A DNA stretch of 64,000 nt, taken from contig JAJIRX010000677.1 in NCBI GenBank assembly GCA_023853785.1, forward strand, positions 51,711-115,710, given 5' to 3'. Below are positions 37,686 through 49,819 of this stretch, piece by piece. The notes under the pieces were generated by a model. It was not told where the DNA came from and did no database searches. It saw nothing but the letters and a program-made list of their open reading frames with translations. The stretch comes from Psilocybe azurescens (Eukaryota; Basidiomycota; Agaricomycetes; Agaricales; Agrocybaceae). The stretch's first letter is position 1. The number at the start of each line of letters is the position of its first letter. The translations under genes and the position numbers were made by a program.

Positions 37686-39687
37686 CTATACAACCAAATA
37701 CTCATCCGCCGTGACGAACGCGTCCACTGAGTAATCAGGGGCGCTTTCGCCGTTGACCCTGTCAATCGAGGCGACAGCCACGCCAGCCAAACTCCCCTGT
37801 CCGATGAAAGTGACTTCGACGGGGAAGAACGCGCCCACATCAACACCCCCACGTTAAATATCAGAGAGCCCGATTTGCTGTCATCAGATGGTGATACAAC
37901 AGGAATAGACCACGCTAAAGAGTGGGAAGAGGGATCCAGAGACCATTCGGCAGTGTGAGACGAGACGGTGGGGTATGAGCCGTCCCTGGGGTTACAAATA
38001 AGATTAGTTGATGACTGCAAATAGTAATGGTGGTGACGAGAGAGACTTACGGAAGGGGTATAGAGATGACAACATCATACAACGTAACATTCTCATTTTC
38101 GAGTTCGTACTCGATGCTGACCTCACATGTCCCATCATTGGAGGGCGACGGCCAGCAATTAACTAGAATCGAGATTGAGTAAGTAAGGGTTCATGAATAC
38201 GCAGTTAACAAAGGCATACTGGACAAAGGAACATTGCTCTCGTCTGTTCCGGCATATCGCCACTTGAGGACTGCCAAACTATGGCCGACAGGGAAAGCTT
38301 TCGAGCTATCTTTCAGCGCAACGATCCGCGGCTGTCCAGGAGTGAATTTAGCGACATTTGGATGTTGCTTGAATTGCAATGCGGAGCCGCCCAAGTCTGT
38401 CGACGCCGTTGCGAGGTTGATCTTGATGTGTGCGTTGGCTGGATCTGTAACTTGCAAGTTCATATCGCCCTTTAGCTCCATTGACTGGACACCTCCATCC
38501 CTGAGTAGCGATAGAGATATTTGCTCCTTTATAATGATGTGAACACTATATCGAAAAAATGCAATTGTAATCAGCAAAATAAAATTGATCGATGTTTCGA
38601 GAGGGTGAAGGGCAGTTACCAACCTTTCGGCTTCAACTTCGGGGAGACTTCCCCTGCCGCTGACCTTCTGCACAGTAGGAGGTTCATGCACAGGTGTAGA
38701 CGGGGCCTGGGCCTGTTCAGCCAGCCCAGACGAGGCCAACACGTCCCCACCGAGGGCGTCCAGCAATTCGGCTTGTTTTGTCTTTTTGGAACCGAGTTTC
38801 ATGCCGCTGCCCTTGAACGCTGGACCGCGAGCGGGTGTGGACGATGACGTGGTGTTCGTGCGCGTAACAGATGAGGCGGATATTTCTGGGGCCTCGAAAC
38901 GGGGAATGGAAGAATACCCCGTTGCACCACCTCCGAGATAGCTGCTTCCACCTCCACCACCTCCACCTGCGGCGCGTCGCTGTTGCTCCCGCCGTTGCAT
39001 CTCCAGCTGCTTGGCTCGGCGCTTCAGCTCTTCTTTAGCCTCAGCCTCCTTTGTTCTGTGACAAATAGTCAGATGAAGACGAAATTATGACGTTGTGTTG
39101 CATGGAAAGCTTACCCTCGCGATAATCTCCTGGATCTTCTCTTCGTGACTCTCCATCTCGAGCACACTGCGCACTTGCATGAGATTGACTTGCTCTCTGT
39201 ACCCCAAACTGACAATCTCATCGAAGGCGCCCAGCAGTTCGAAGGCATTTTTGAGGATCTCTCGCTCATCCGCGCTGCGGCACATGTCCGAGACGACGCG
39301 AGCAAAGAGGTGCAAAGTATCGATATCTTGCAGGATGTTCGATGCTTTGTTCGTAATCAGAAGGATGTACAGGTCCTCCAGTGGCTGATATACATATCGG
39401 ACCTCTGCAGTTTCGACAGAGGTGTGTTGGGTATTCGTAGGGATGAGTTTAGGGAACGATGCAAGGAGAGATTCAATCCTGGTCCGTGACATATCGCGAA
39501 ACTGGCGTGATATGACCGCTAATTGAATGAAGATTATTGTAGTCAATGTCTTCGCTCCGTGTTCAATGATTGGATTCGTTACGCACCTTTACCGCCTTTG
39601 GTGCATATTGACGCTGCTAATACAACCTAGGACCAACATTACCAGTTTAATTTCGTTATGCTGAATGGTTTGTACGCGACATACCAT
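37686..39687 (-). CDS. RET2: Coatomer subunit delta (delta-COP), 7 exons
   Basis: Delta-COP belongs to the F-subcomplex of the COPI coat, which drives retrograde Golgi-to-ER transport. Exons read downward: 39687-39685, 39626-39587, 39518-39115, 39048-38624, 38545-38221, 38162-38051 and 37985-37686. It starts M-VVLAASICTKGGK-AVISRQFRDMS, with exon 1 being only the ATG. The longin-like N-domain continues RYVYQPLEDLYILLITNKAS and FARVVSDMCRSADEREILKN. A linker has KRRAKQLEMQRREQQRRAAG and a Gly run. The C-terminal mu-homology domain shows ISLSLLRDGGVQSMELKGDM, NVAKFTPGQPRIVALKDSSK and PVGHSLAVLKWRY, then NVTLYDVVISIPLP and ADEYLVV at the end. At a five-base run (37846-37850) one base is missing; adding it gives NVGGVDVGAFFPVEVTFIGQ. 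As this is an essential gene, a sequence error is the likely cause. Confidence 0.93.
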
Positions 39688-42600
39688 GGTTTAACAGTCT
39701 AGAGTGCTTCAGGAATCCTAGAAATGGGTCGCTTGTAAGTACTTACTGTACGTGTCAAGCGACTCGCATCAGGGCAGGCCATCACGTGACTATTTTTAAT
39801 TGGATGAATCTTGTCGTTCCAAATCCTAAGTCCATCATCCCAACCAACGTCTGAGGGACTTGCATAGAGCATAAACGAGAATAAACACGTGTCTGTAGCT
39901 CTCTATAGAGAGCTGAATGTCCAAGTAATCGGCCGAATAAACCTATAACGTACTTTATTTCCCAAGTTCAATCAGCCGCCGACTCCGTCGTTCCCCAAAG
40001 TTTCGACACAATCTCGACGCCTATATCGTTACTGTAAGATTTGTACGGCAACTTTACCCCTGCAGTATTGTGCTATATATCAATTTTAGTAACGCTGACG
40101 TTAATTCATGGGTAAACCAACCAATGACTCCGATTTAAGCGTTCTGGCATTCTCAGGGATAATATCTTTTAACGACAGAAAATAACGGACAATTCGCTAT
40201 TAGAGGATGTTACGCATATATAACTATGTGGATAGTGAACATATGCAGATAAAAAGCGTCCAGGTCGCGTGCTTGGTAATCTGATACTGTGGGCATTTTT
40301 TCAGCAAATGGCAGGATAACGAAAAAGACAGACAGATCTGTGAATCGAAACCACTGCCAAGAGCACCCCGGTTCTAAGTCTATGGCGCATGGAGCAAGTA
40401 TAGAGTTTCCGCCGTAGCTCAGATGCAATATATAGCAGGTGACGACGACCGAAGAGGCGCTATAGATTGACTTCTGGCTTGCATTGTGGGAAGTCCGAGC
40501 CCCTTGAAGGGCGCGCACAATTGAAAATGTGTATCAAAATGACAATATCACCTCATCTCCCCTTCAAGGCATGACAGAGGGCACAGCACCTGGTTTTTCG
40601 GTCAAGGGTTTATGCGTCTATCTTTTCCTGTTGGAGAAAAGAAAATGCACAGTACTGTACATCAGAAAAAACCGCGTTGCACACCTTTGTTTGTGTGATC
40701 CCCCAGAAGAATTCAATTGGCGAAAACTGGTGTAGATGACTCTGTTCTTTTCCCATGTCGAAAAAAAAATAACAGGAGACAGGTTTGCTCACGCCCCAAT
40801 CCTTAAGGGTCTGGGGTCTGACACATCATGTTAAAGAAGCTGAATATAATTTTCGGGTCAGGAGAAGGCTGTCCACTGCAGATTCCCGAAGTCGACGATT
40901 TTTTCCAAGGTGTAAAAAGTTCTGGCCAATCGAAATGGCCCAGGCAGCAGCCTAGTCAGCCAGTTCGGCAACTACAACGTAGTCGGCGCATAGTACTGAA
41001 ATGGCCTAGGAATGTTACCATGCTTTAAAGTCCAGGAGTCAATGTCCAAAAATACGTGCCCGCCTTTTGGCCACCTTTATAATGCGATCCATAAATTGGA
41101 AGATAATAAAAAGGCAACCCCATGAGGGTCGAACTTCAATTTTTGGACTCGCCGTTCGAAACGCCGTTTGCCTAAAGCCGCTTGGACGAGACATATAGAA
41201 GGCATTTTCCGAGGAAATCCAGAAAGGTATTCGTTGTTAAAATAATTAACGGCATGCTGGTCTTTCTCTTGTGCAAAACAGGAGACTGTATAGAGATTAC
41301 TCAGGCACGCACGCCCTGGGCCGTAGACTAAACAAGCAAACGGTCATGAGGAGTCCGCTCAAAAATTCAATGTGGAATATAAGAGCCCAAAGAAGGATGC
41401 AGGAGTCAACACCGCCGGTATACGATTGAAATTAACGCCGTCCACAGCGCAAGGATCGATAGATGAATGGTGAACCTTGTCTTCTAGTTTCTAGCAGTTA
41501 CTCCGTATCTGGAATCGGAAGTATCTACTGCAAAGTCGGACTTGGTGAGAAACGAGGCGCCCGCAACCTGATATAAACGGCGTACGATCTTAATCATGAT
41601 GTACGATGATACGGACGCACACAAAAGAGGGTAGACCGCTAAAAATCCGCAATCACTTGTATTTTTAACCAGTTTTGAGTTTCAGCTCCGATAGAGGCGA
41701 CCGACGGACGCCAGGTTCGCTTCGAAAAAGAAGAGGTAAAAAATGAAACATTCGTCGCAGTTGAAGAAGCCGATCGCAGGCCTTAAAACAGAGGCATCGT
41801 ATGGAACAACTTCTGCGTGGCCGAAGCAACTGAACTGCAAGATGAGCACGCAGTCCGAACGACGATGTAAGTTGGATCGGGAGAGCCATCAGCCTCTCAC
41901 ATGGGGCAAGACCATGCCTGATATAAACAAGACCTGAAAGCCATTGAGTTCGGCCGGAAGGTAGATATGCATGGCAGTATAAGGAAACCGATAGCTCAGA
42001 TAGACTGATGGGCTGTATTCTAAAAAGGAGTTGACATTGATGAGCAAACTCGACAGTTTGGAACGCGCTCCATGAGCCATGAGCCAGTTCACGATGATAG
42101 ATTCGGACTTCAATGTCAAGATGAATGTCGAGGGGCCCCCAAGCTCAAAAGATAGGGGAGATAGATGCCATCTTCCTGAGCTTTCTTTGGAAATCAAAAG
42201 TAATGGGGCAAATACAACTACTTTGGGAAGAGCATGAGACGAGCGCGGGGAAACTGAATTCCGGTCTAGTTTGCAAGCAGGATTTTCCGAGGAGAAAAAG
42301 TGCCGGTATGAGCCTCAGCAACAAGTACGCCCACGTCTAGAATGGGTAGACAGGCTTGCGGCACAAAGAACTCTGACGTGGTACAATTTGTTGCAGTCGA
42401 GGAGGAAAAGTGACCAAACAGTAACGTTGGGAAAAAATAAAATGGAAAATTTTGGATGACCGACCGGCAAGTTCCGAAGGAAGATGACTTTGGAAAAGCG
42501 GCAAGAACGTCAGAGACGTCAAGGAGACAAGATAGTTCACCGGAGAGGAATACACTCATGGTCAAGTGGTCTGTCTCTAATCTTCAGACATCGGTTGTCT

Positions 42601-42824
42601 GGGAGGCGTCCGGCTTCAGGTATATGTTACGATATTCTTTATTTCTTTGACTCATTGGTCATGATTAACTACATCATGCGTATTTCACATCAAGATGACG
42701 GCAGTTTTCCTCCCGTTTTGTTCCAATTAGCCCAGCCAATCTCTTTTCAATATGTTTGGGTTAGAGTCTACCAAATTTATCCAAGAGAGGTCTCCCGAAA
42801 GTCGGCTACAGTGTGATGTCTCGG
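39688..42824. other. Intergenic region (3.1 kb)
   Basis: The first part (39688-40000) is the delta-COP upstream region. A minus-strand 102-residue frame (40210-40518) and a plus-strand 68-residue frame (40529-40735) have no recognised domain. On the minus strand near 41889-42197 a frame reads SESIIVNWLMAHGARSKLSS and FPYTAMHIYLPAELN, faintly like the C-terminal half of DUF6534 membrane proteins. Its neighbours are in other frames, so at most it is a decayed copy. No terminal repeats or transposon motifs were recognised. Confidence 0.4.
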
Positions 42825-44551
42825 TCAGCATCTCATGCCATTCTCCGAACCATTGTCAGCAGAAAAACGTACAGCAGCACTTGGAGAGTTAGCGAGAATA
42901 GCTTCAATCTCCTGCATAATTTCGGGTGTCAATTTGGGGATGACGTCGATTGCCTTCAGATTTTCAAGGAGCTGTTCGGGTTTGCTCGCACCAAGAATCA
43001 CGGTCGATGTATTGGTGTTTTTGGCCACCCAAGCAAGAGCGAGGGTAGAGATTGAAGTAGACAGTTCTGTGATAAAATACCCATGAGCGTCTCGGAGAAA
43101 TCTTCATCTAAAATGGGATGAATTGCTTACTTCCCTCGGCCAACTTTGTCAACTCCTTGACTTTGCGAATATCTTCTTTTGCCCTCAGGACTTTCGTATC
43201 TCTCGAGAGCATCTTTCAAGATGCCTGCATGGGTTGCGTAACGCGAATCTTTGGGAACACCATCGTTATACTGGTGAAAATGTGTAGTTTAAGCCTAGAA
43301 ATCTTGATTTCCACAAGAAAGATTTTCTCACTTTGCCCGTAAGTAGCCCTCCTGCAAGCGAAGAGAATGTTGTGGTGCCCAGATGGTATTTCTTGTACAA
43401 AGGACTGGTTGGATTCGTAAGTCAGAGTGTTTAAACTTATAGATCAAATTATTTACCCGTATTCTTTCTCGGCTCGATCACGGTGGAACATACTGGGGAT
43501 GGTAGAGTTACAATCTGAGAAAAAAAACTGTATGAGAAGTACCAACTGATGCTTGCATTGCTCTGCAATGGGAGCGACGAGATTCAACTTATTTGCAATG
43601 TCTAAGAAGACATCAGGATTCTTGTTTTCATTAAAGTTGTAAAACGATCCTTACGATGAGCTTCTTCGATTTCGCGTGCACCCCACTCTGATGTGCCCCA
43701 GTAAAGTGCCTTTTCACATAGCGTCAGTAAGATAGCTCACAGAGTCATCAGTAATAAGATCTGTCGCTCACCCATCCTTTTTCAATGACATGATTGAAAG
43801 CACGGACAATCTCCTCCATAGGCACTAAGTTTGTCAGGATGAGACTCGCTACATAAGTATGACGATAATTCATGGCTCACCGTTCTCATCGTACCTATGT
43901 GCGAAAATGACATCCACATAATCAAGACCAAGACGTGCCAAAGACTCCTGAGTTCCCTCAATGATGCTATGTGTTTTATTGAATCAGAACATAGAGCGGA
44001 TATCCTGCTGTATACACGACTGACTGCTTTCGAGATAGTCCTTGATCGTTAGGACCGTGGCGAGGGCCCCAGAAAATCTTGGTTGTGATGACCAGATCAG
44101 TGCGTCGAAGACCTAGCTCCCGGATTACTCGTCCCCTATTCATATAAGTGTCATTATGATTCAATAATACTGCGTTTTAGGTTATACATACATCTCTTCC
44201 TCTGATTTACCTCCAGCATAGGCCTCCGCTGTATCGAACATATTGACGCCATTCTCAAATGCTATTCTCATGATTTCCTGGTTGGAATTATTTCTATCAG
44301 TTCAAACTGCTCTTATAAGTAGATTCAAAGCTGCTTACCTTCACCGGATCGCCAATAATGGTTCCTCCCAGAGTAAGCCCTTGTATAATATTCATTAGGA
44401 TTCCATGTATGCAATGGCACTTCCATGATGATTACCTACATCCACCCAGAGAGAAAACCGGAACACGAAGACCACTAGGCCCCAAGCGACGAAAGGGCAT
44501 GTTCTTGGGGTCGAACTCGCGCTGTACAGGCCATGATTGAAGAACGGACAT
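42825..44551 (-). CDS. Aldo/keto reductase, K+-channel beta-subunit type (copy 1)
   Basis: These NADPH-dependent oxidoreductases reduce aldehydes and ketones; the subtype resembles voltage-gated K+-channel beta subunits. Starting at 44551 the protein opens MSVLQSWPVQREFDPKNMPF and [18 protein letters not shown] chain of short exons gives WLTLGGTIIGDPVK, EIMRIAFENGVNMFDTAEAY, RRTDLVITTKIFWGPRHGP, GLDYVDVIFAHRYDEN, VPMEEIVRAFNHVIEKGW and [18 protein letters not shown]. The AKR tetrad Asp (MFDTAE), Tyr (AEAY), Lys (TTK) and His (FAH) is present. The C-terminal exon has [20 protein letters not shown], the NADP-binding signature, and ends SENGMRC. One frame slip occurs at an AAAA run (43177-43180, one base too many); correcting it gives KEDIRKVKELTKLAEG. 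It is tandem with copy 2, 1.04 kb away in the same orientation. Intact if the slip is an error. Confidence 0.9.
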
Positions 44552-45589
44552 CGTAGTATGTGCAAGATTTTTGTGGGAAATAAGAGGAAAGGAAACGGAA
44601 TTTGAACGAATTTAATGACGACTTATAAGTAGTATGTACGCCATATATTTGGACGATGGGAGCATTAGACCATCGTTGGAAGAATAGATAACCAAAGATA
44701 AATCGATAACGACGTGTTTGCTCAAATTAGGGGCCGATTACGCAAATGATTTCCAAATGGGAGGACTTCGTCATGGGATTTGCAGGAATCGCGGCATCTT
44801 TAGCCGCATGGTATTTGTCAGCTGATGCCTGGATTTCCCTTCGTCGATTTGACTCTCTTCTTGATCTCTGAGAAAAGATGGCTCTGCGACTCTAAAATAA
44901 TTGGTTAACAGCTTGAAGATACTGTACCTGTAAATTTGTATAGGTCATTACAATTTGAACATATATCTGACAATCATTTCCAAGGATTTATGAAACCTGT
45001 GTCTTTTCCCGTGAAATAGGTCAGTGAGAAACCACCGGACTCGGTCGTCGGAAGGAATGAGCCTGGCTGTTGGATCATAGTATGGGCTGAAGAAGAGGCT
45101 CGGATTCCAAGTTAGTGACAGTCTAAATACAACGCACACATGGACGAGAAATAGACATAGGGGCAATTCTTGTGCTTATTCGGATCTTGGAGCTATATCT
45201 TAGCGTCGATCAGTGGGTCAACCCTGAGACCTGATTGTTCAAGACTTTTTCGAAGTTTACATCTTGTGCGGACCAGCTTTAGGCCAGATAGAGTGAACGA
45301 GTCCATATCAGCAAATAAAACCAAACAAGCAGTTTCAATGAGCCAAAACTGGCTTGAAGAAGGAAGATGCTCGATAGAAGGTGGGACGTGTGAGGGAGCG
45401 ACGACTAGAGCGAGGGGTTCAGATCCTGTTGTTGGAAATTTTACCGGTTGTCTGAGACCGCCGAGCAAAGTTTGTGCATAGGTTATTCGTAAGTTGACAA
45501 AAGTGAAACTCGTATGTATAGCCCATAGCTCAGATACGTCCAAACCTGTCCAATATAGGCCTTCCATACGATGGCTAGACAATAATATC
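44552..45589. other. Spacer between aldo/keto reductase copies 1 and 2
   Basis: This 1.04-kb gap should hold the copy 1 promoter and the copy 2 3' end. A 140-residue minus-strand frame (45193-45615) overlaps the end of copy 2 in a different role. It starts MHSLATHLKILLSSHRMEGL and contains SEPLALVVAPSHVPPSIEHL. I see no domain. It might be an alternative C-terminal extension reached through a GTGTGT...CTTAAG splice, or chance. Confidence 0.4.
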
Positions 45590-47328
45590 TTAAGGTGAGT
45601 TGCCAAGGAGTGCACAGCAAGAAATACACACCAATGCCTCGGGAGTGTTGTTCAGAATCTTTTCAATTTTATGCAAAATCTCTGGCGTCAACTTGGGAAT
45701 GACCTCAAGCGCCTTAATGTTATCGACAAGTTGCTGAGGCTTTGAGGCTCCTAAAATGACGGTTGCCGTGTTGGGATTCTGTGGCTACCCAAGCAAGCGC
45801 AAGAGAAGTTATGCTCGTTTGCAGTTCTGTGGACCAGCTAACTGTAATGTACATCTAGGACAGCATTGAAAGTCTGAGCGTACCGTCGTGTGCAAGCTTC
45901 GTAAGCTCCTTTATTTTAAGGATATTCTGTTTTCCTTCTGTGCTTTCGAGTTCCTTGTAGAGCCAGTCAAATTCACCCGTGTGGTTGGATAAACGCGTGT
46001 TTTCCGGGAATTCCATCGTTGTACTACGCGTTTCGAGAAGTGAACGAGTTAATGCGTGATCACCGGCGTATCTCAAGCATCGCATACCTTTCCGGTGAGG
46101 ACTCCGAAGTACAAAGGTGAGAACACTGTGGTGCTCATGTGATACTTTTTGTAGAGGGCACTGTACACTTCGCGTCAAAAACGGCTACAATGTTGAGCCC
46201 CTGGAAGACAACTTACGCATATTCTTTTTCCGGACGTTCGCGCGTTATCATGCTAGAAAGCAGCGATTTGAGGTCAGTAGGCAATTCGTCAACTTGGTTT
46301 ACTCCAGTGACTTGCTTGTGTTGGCATTGCTCGGCAATGGGACCGATAAGATTGAGCTTTGTAGCGACGTCTTCGTGAATATTAGTATTTGCAACGTACA
46401 AAAACAATAGGTAGGAATCGTACGATGGGCTTCTTCAATCTCGCGAGCACCCCATTCGGAGGTACCCCAATAAAACGCCTATAAAGCAGTGTCTCAGTGA
46501 CATCGATTTTATCGTTACGATATTCTCCTCTTAACTCACCCAACCTTGGTCAATCACGTAGTTGAATGCGCGGACGATCTCTTCCATGGGAACTGGGTGG
46601 ATATTGGGAAATCAATTCAGCCGGGAACTTTGACAAACAAGCATACCATGTGGATCGTGCCTGTGAGCAAAAATAACGTCGACATAACTTAGACGCAATC
46701 TGGCAAGGGATTCCCGTGTTCCTTCAATGATGCTAGCATTTGCTTTAATTTAGTTTCCCTTCCCTTCTCGTGAGAGAACGTTGAAAAAATAGCTCACTGT
46801 TTCCGCGAAGTACCTCCGTCATTGGGACCTTTCCTCCCAACACCCCAGAAGATCTTGGTGGAGATGACCAAGTCACTTCGACGTAGTCCTAGCTCCCTAA
46901 TAGCGTATCCTCTTCAATCGTCGATGAGCACACTGTTTGATTGATCTTGGAAACAGTGATATAAGAAAACATACAGAGCTTCCTCCGATTTTCCATCTGC
47001 GTAGTTCTCAGAGGTATCGAACATATTGATCCCTCCTTCGAAGGCGGTTCTGACGAGCTCCTGAACATCATTCCGTTATCAGTTCAAGAAATCTGGCATT
47101 AGGGAGATATGTAACTACCTTAGTGGCATCTTTGTCGAGACTTCCTCCCAAGGTTAACCCTTCGGAGCCACCTAGTCAATATAATAGTTGTCTACAAGAT
47201 GCGATAAACTTACATCCTCCAAAAGAGAAGACAGGGACACGAATTCCACTAGGCCCGAGGCGCCGGAATGGCATACCCTTCGGGTTATACTCGCGCTGAA
47301 CTGGCCAATCTTGAAGAGGAGTCGTCAT
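45590..47328 (-). CDS. Aldo/keto reductase, K+-channel beta-subunit type (copy 2, two frame breaks)
   Basis: This is a paralogue of the flanking copies, with the same exon layout. From 47328 it opens MTTPLQDWPVQREYNPKGMP and RRLGPSGIRVPVFSFGG. It continues [74 protein letters not shown] and [17 protein letters not shown]. The tetrad Asp, Tyr (ENYADG), Lys (STK) and His (FAH) is kept. [13 protein letters not shown] joins [12 protein letters not shown] through an intron that seems to start with GC (46304 downward, GCAAGT). Two one-base insertions break the frame: a CCC run (46006-46008) before ENTRLSNHTGEFDW, and near 45779-45782 before [20 protein letters not shown]. It ends EILHKIEKILNNTPEALV, with a stop at 45590-45592. 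Two breaks in one copy make a recent pseudogene possible, but sequence errors are equally open. Confidence 0.83.
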
Positions 47329-48053
47329 CGCAATGGATTAAAAACAGAGGTACTGGTCCGAGTGCGGGTAGTGGAAAGAGATTGAGCAAGGAAGTTGACC
47401 TTTGAGCAATTGAGTATGACTATTTCTGTCTTCATGTGATCAATGGCGAATACGTTCGAATTTATGACGCTTCGAAAGGACTGACTTGGCGGTAAATATA
47501 GCGATGCAGCGGGATTTCGGGACGATACAGAGTTGACGTGCGCCCTAGGCCCAACAAGCCATATAGTTCTCGAATGTAGCATAATCGCTTGAACTGCGAC
47601 GACTAGAAAGACTTGAGTACGTCATAGGTCGGCCATCAGCTTGAGTTTTCCTCTGATAAAGAACGAGAATTGATAGTTATCATAGAAGCAATGTCTTTGT
47701 GAATAAGGCTGAGGCTGCTCCTGTCTGCTCTGTTGAAGTGAGAAACGGCACAAAACGGCACACTCGGTCTCGGTCTCGGTCACTCAAATAGCCGGAGCAG
47801 TATTGTCCTTTCCCCACATTCGGCAATCATTCCAGCCTGTTAAATACATACATAGGCCCTTTGCTCGTCCATCAACGTGCTCGCGTTCTTACAACTAGAC
47901 ATCCTACTCGTATAACTCTCGCCTGAATCTCTACCAGAGTACCAAAAGTGACTCGGATTGCGGCCTGTGCACCAATTGGATACCAACATCAGACTGATCC
48001 GACCTGCTCTCCAACCTTTCAACGACAAACAAGAAACAGCCACCACCAGGATC
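47329..48053. promoter_or_regulatory. Shared divergent promoter region between aldo/keto reductases 2 and 3
   Basis: The 725-bp gap between two divergently transcribed paralogues must hold both promoters. It contains a short tandem repeat of TCGGTC units (about 47764-47781) and duplicated AAACGGCAC (47745-47760). A C/T-rich tract with CAACC repeats precedes the copy 3 start. No gene is seen inside. A common redox- or stress-responsive control is plausible but unproven. Confidence 0.5.
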
Positions 48054-49819
48054 ATGACTGCAAAGACTCAACCTCTAAGGGAGTATAAGATGAATGGTAT
48101 GCCATTCCGTCGCCTTGGACCAAGTGGATTGAGAGTTCCTTTATTTTCTCTGGGAGGATGTCGGTATTTTCCTGACATCTGAACGTAGTTTATCCTTTCT
48201 AATTCCCCTGGCTATTGCTCGTTACAGGGCTAACTATTGGAGAGACTGTAGTCGGAGATCCCGTAAAGGTGCGTAAACCAGAATATTATGCTGATCAAAC
48301 TTACAATGACATGGTGTGCACTTCAGGAAATCGTCAAAACAGCCTTCGAGCATGGAATCAACATGATTGATACTGCTGAAGTCTATGCTGAAGGGAAGTC
48401 TGAAATAGAGATGTAAGTATCCAATTGGCTTTCAGTGGAACTTTATAACTCATATGTGTACTTCATGGGTGGATAGTGGTCGTGTAATTAAAGAACTAGG
48501 TTATCGCCGGAGTGATCTTATCATTACGACGAAGGTGTACTGGGGTGTAAGGCACGGAAGCCCGAACGACACTGGACTCAGCAGAAAGCAGTGAGTGCTC
48601 TAGTCATCTCTATGGTTCAAATTTTCACTTTTACGCCATAAAGTATCATAGAAGGCACTAAGGAATGCCTTGAACGCCTGCAAATGGACTACATCGACGT
48701 TATTTTTGCACACCGTCCGGATAATACAGGTACTGTCGAAGATCTTTCGACTACAGCAAGCCAAAAATGCTTATGGTATTCTCGTCTAGTGCCTATGGAG
48801 GAAGTAGTTCGTGCATTTAACTATGTGATCGAACAAGGTTGGGTAAGTGAAATATTTTACTTGTTCCCCACCACCCTTATATACTAGTTACACAAGGCGT
48901 TTTATTGGGCAACTTCAGAATGGAGTGCGCGTGAAATCGAGGAGGCTCATCGTAAGCTTTGTATATCTTGATTTGAGATAGTTGATGTATACTTTATTCT
49001 TCCCAGACGTAGCCAGCAAATTTGGTCTAATTGGACCTATAGCTGAGCAATGCGAGCACAAGTTAGTATCATAATTTAGACAATTAAGCTCTCTAACGAA
49101 GTGGGTCTCAGTATGTTCCGTCGAGAGCGTCCCGAGAAGGAATACGAGTACGCAATTCCTTTGAATCTTGGGATGATGCTTTAATAACTGAATTCTCAAT
49201 AGCCCTATTTATCAGAAATATGGCACAGGAACGACAGTATGGTCTGCTCTCGCTGGTGGTTTGCTAACCGGAAAGGTGTGATATTATTTCCCTCTGCGTA
49301 ATTGCTCAATCCGACACTAATGTAAACTAGTATAACGACGGAATACCGGAGGGCTCGCGCCTTGCCACACACTCTTTTATGAAAAACACCGTTAAGAGTC
49401 TACAGCAGAAAGAAGGGCAAGAAAAGATTCGCAAAGTTCGCGAGCTTTCCAAACTCGCTAAAGACGGTGAATCCCCTTCAACTTATCGCAAAAGTGATGA
49501 TTGACTGAGCCACTGCAGAACTTAATACTACAGCGACCGCATTGGCTCTGGCGTGGATAGCCAAGAATCCAAACACGTCGACTGTGATTCTTGGAGCGTC
49601 AAAGCCCCAGCAAGTCATCGATAATTTGAAAGCGCTCGAAGTCTTGCCAAAGCTCACTCCTGATATAATGGAGAAAATAGAGAAAATTCTGGGGAATAAG
49701 CCAAAGGAAGTGGTGCGTTGGTCCTTCACTATTCCTAGGATTACCACTTCACTCCAACTCACGGATTTTTGCAGCTCCCTCGAAGCAGGCCACCTTTAGA
49801 TAAGCTTGCTAAATTGTGA
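48054..49819 (+). CDS. Aldo/keto reductase, K+-channel beta-subunit type (copy 3, intact)
   Basis: This is the cleanest of the three paralogues; all splice joins keep frame. It opens [20 protein letters not shown] and [15 protein letters not shown]. Following exons give [106 protein letters not shown] and [14 protein letters not shown]. Then come [40 protein letters not shown] and [12 protein letters not shown]. The catalytic Asp, Tyr (AEVYAEG), Lys (TTK) and His (FAH) are present. [20 protein letters not shown] is the NADPH-binding C-terminal motif. A last exon gives [14 protein letters not shown]. Its divergence from copy 2 through a shared promoter suggests tandem duplication plus inversion. 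Substrate is unknown. Confidence 0.94.

Noticed and set aside
38521..38847. 108-residue plus-strand frame within delta-COP
   Set aside because: Antisense shadow of the delta-COP linker and intron.
41889..42197. Second DUF6534-like membrane protein
   Set aside because: Only one short C-terminal-like block resembles the family and the upstream helices are missing, so it is not annotated as a feature.
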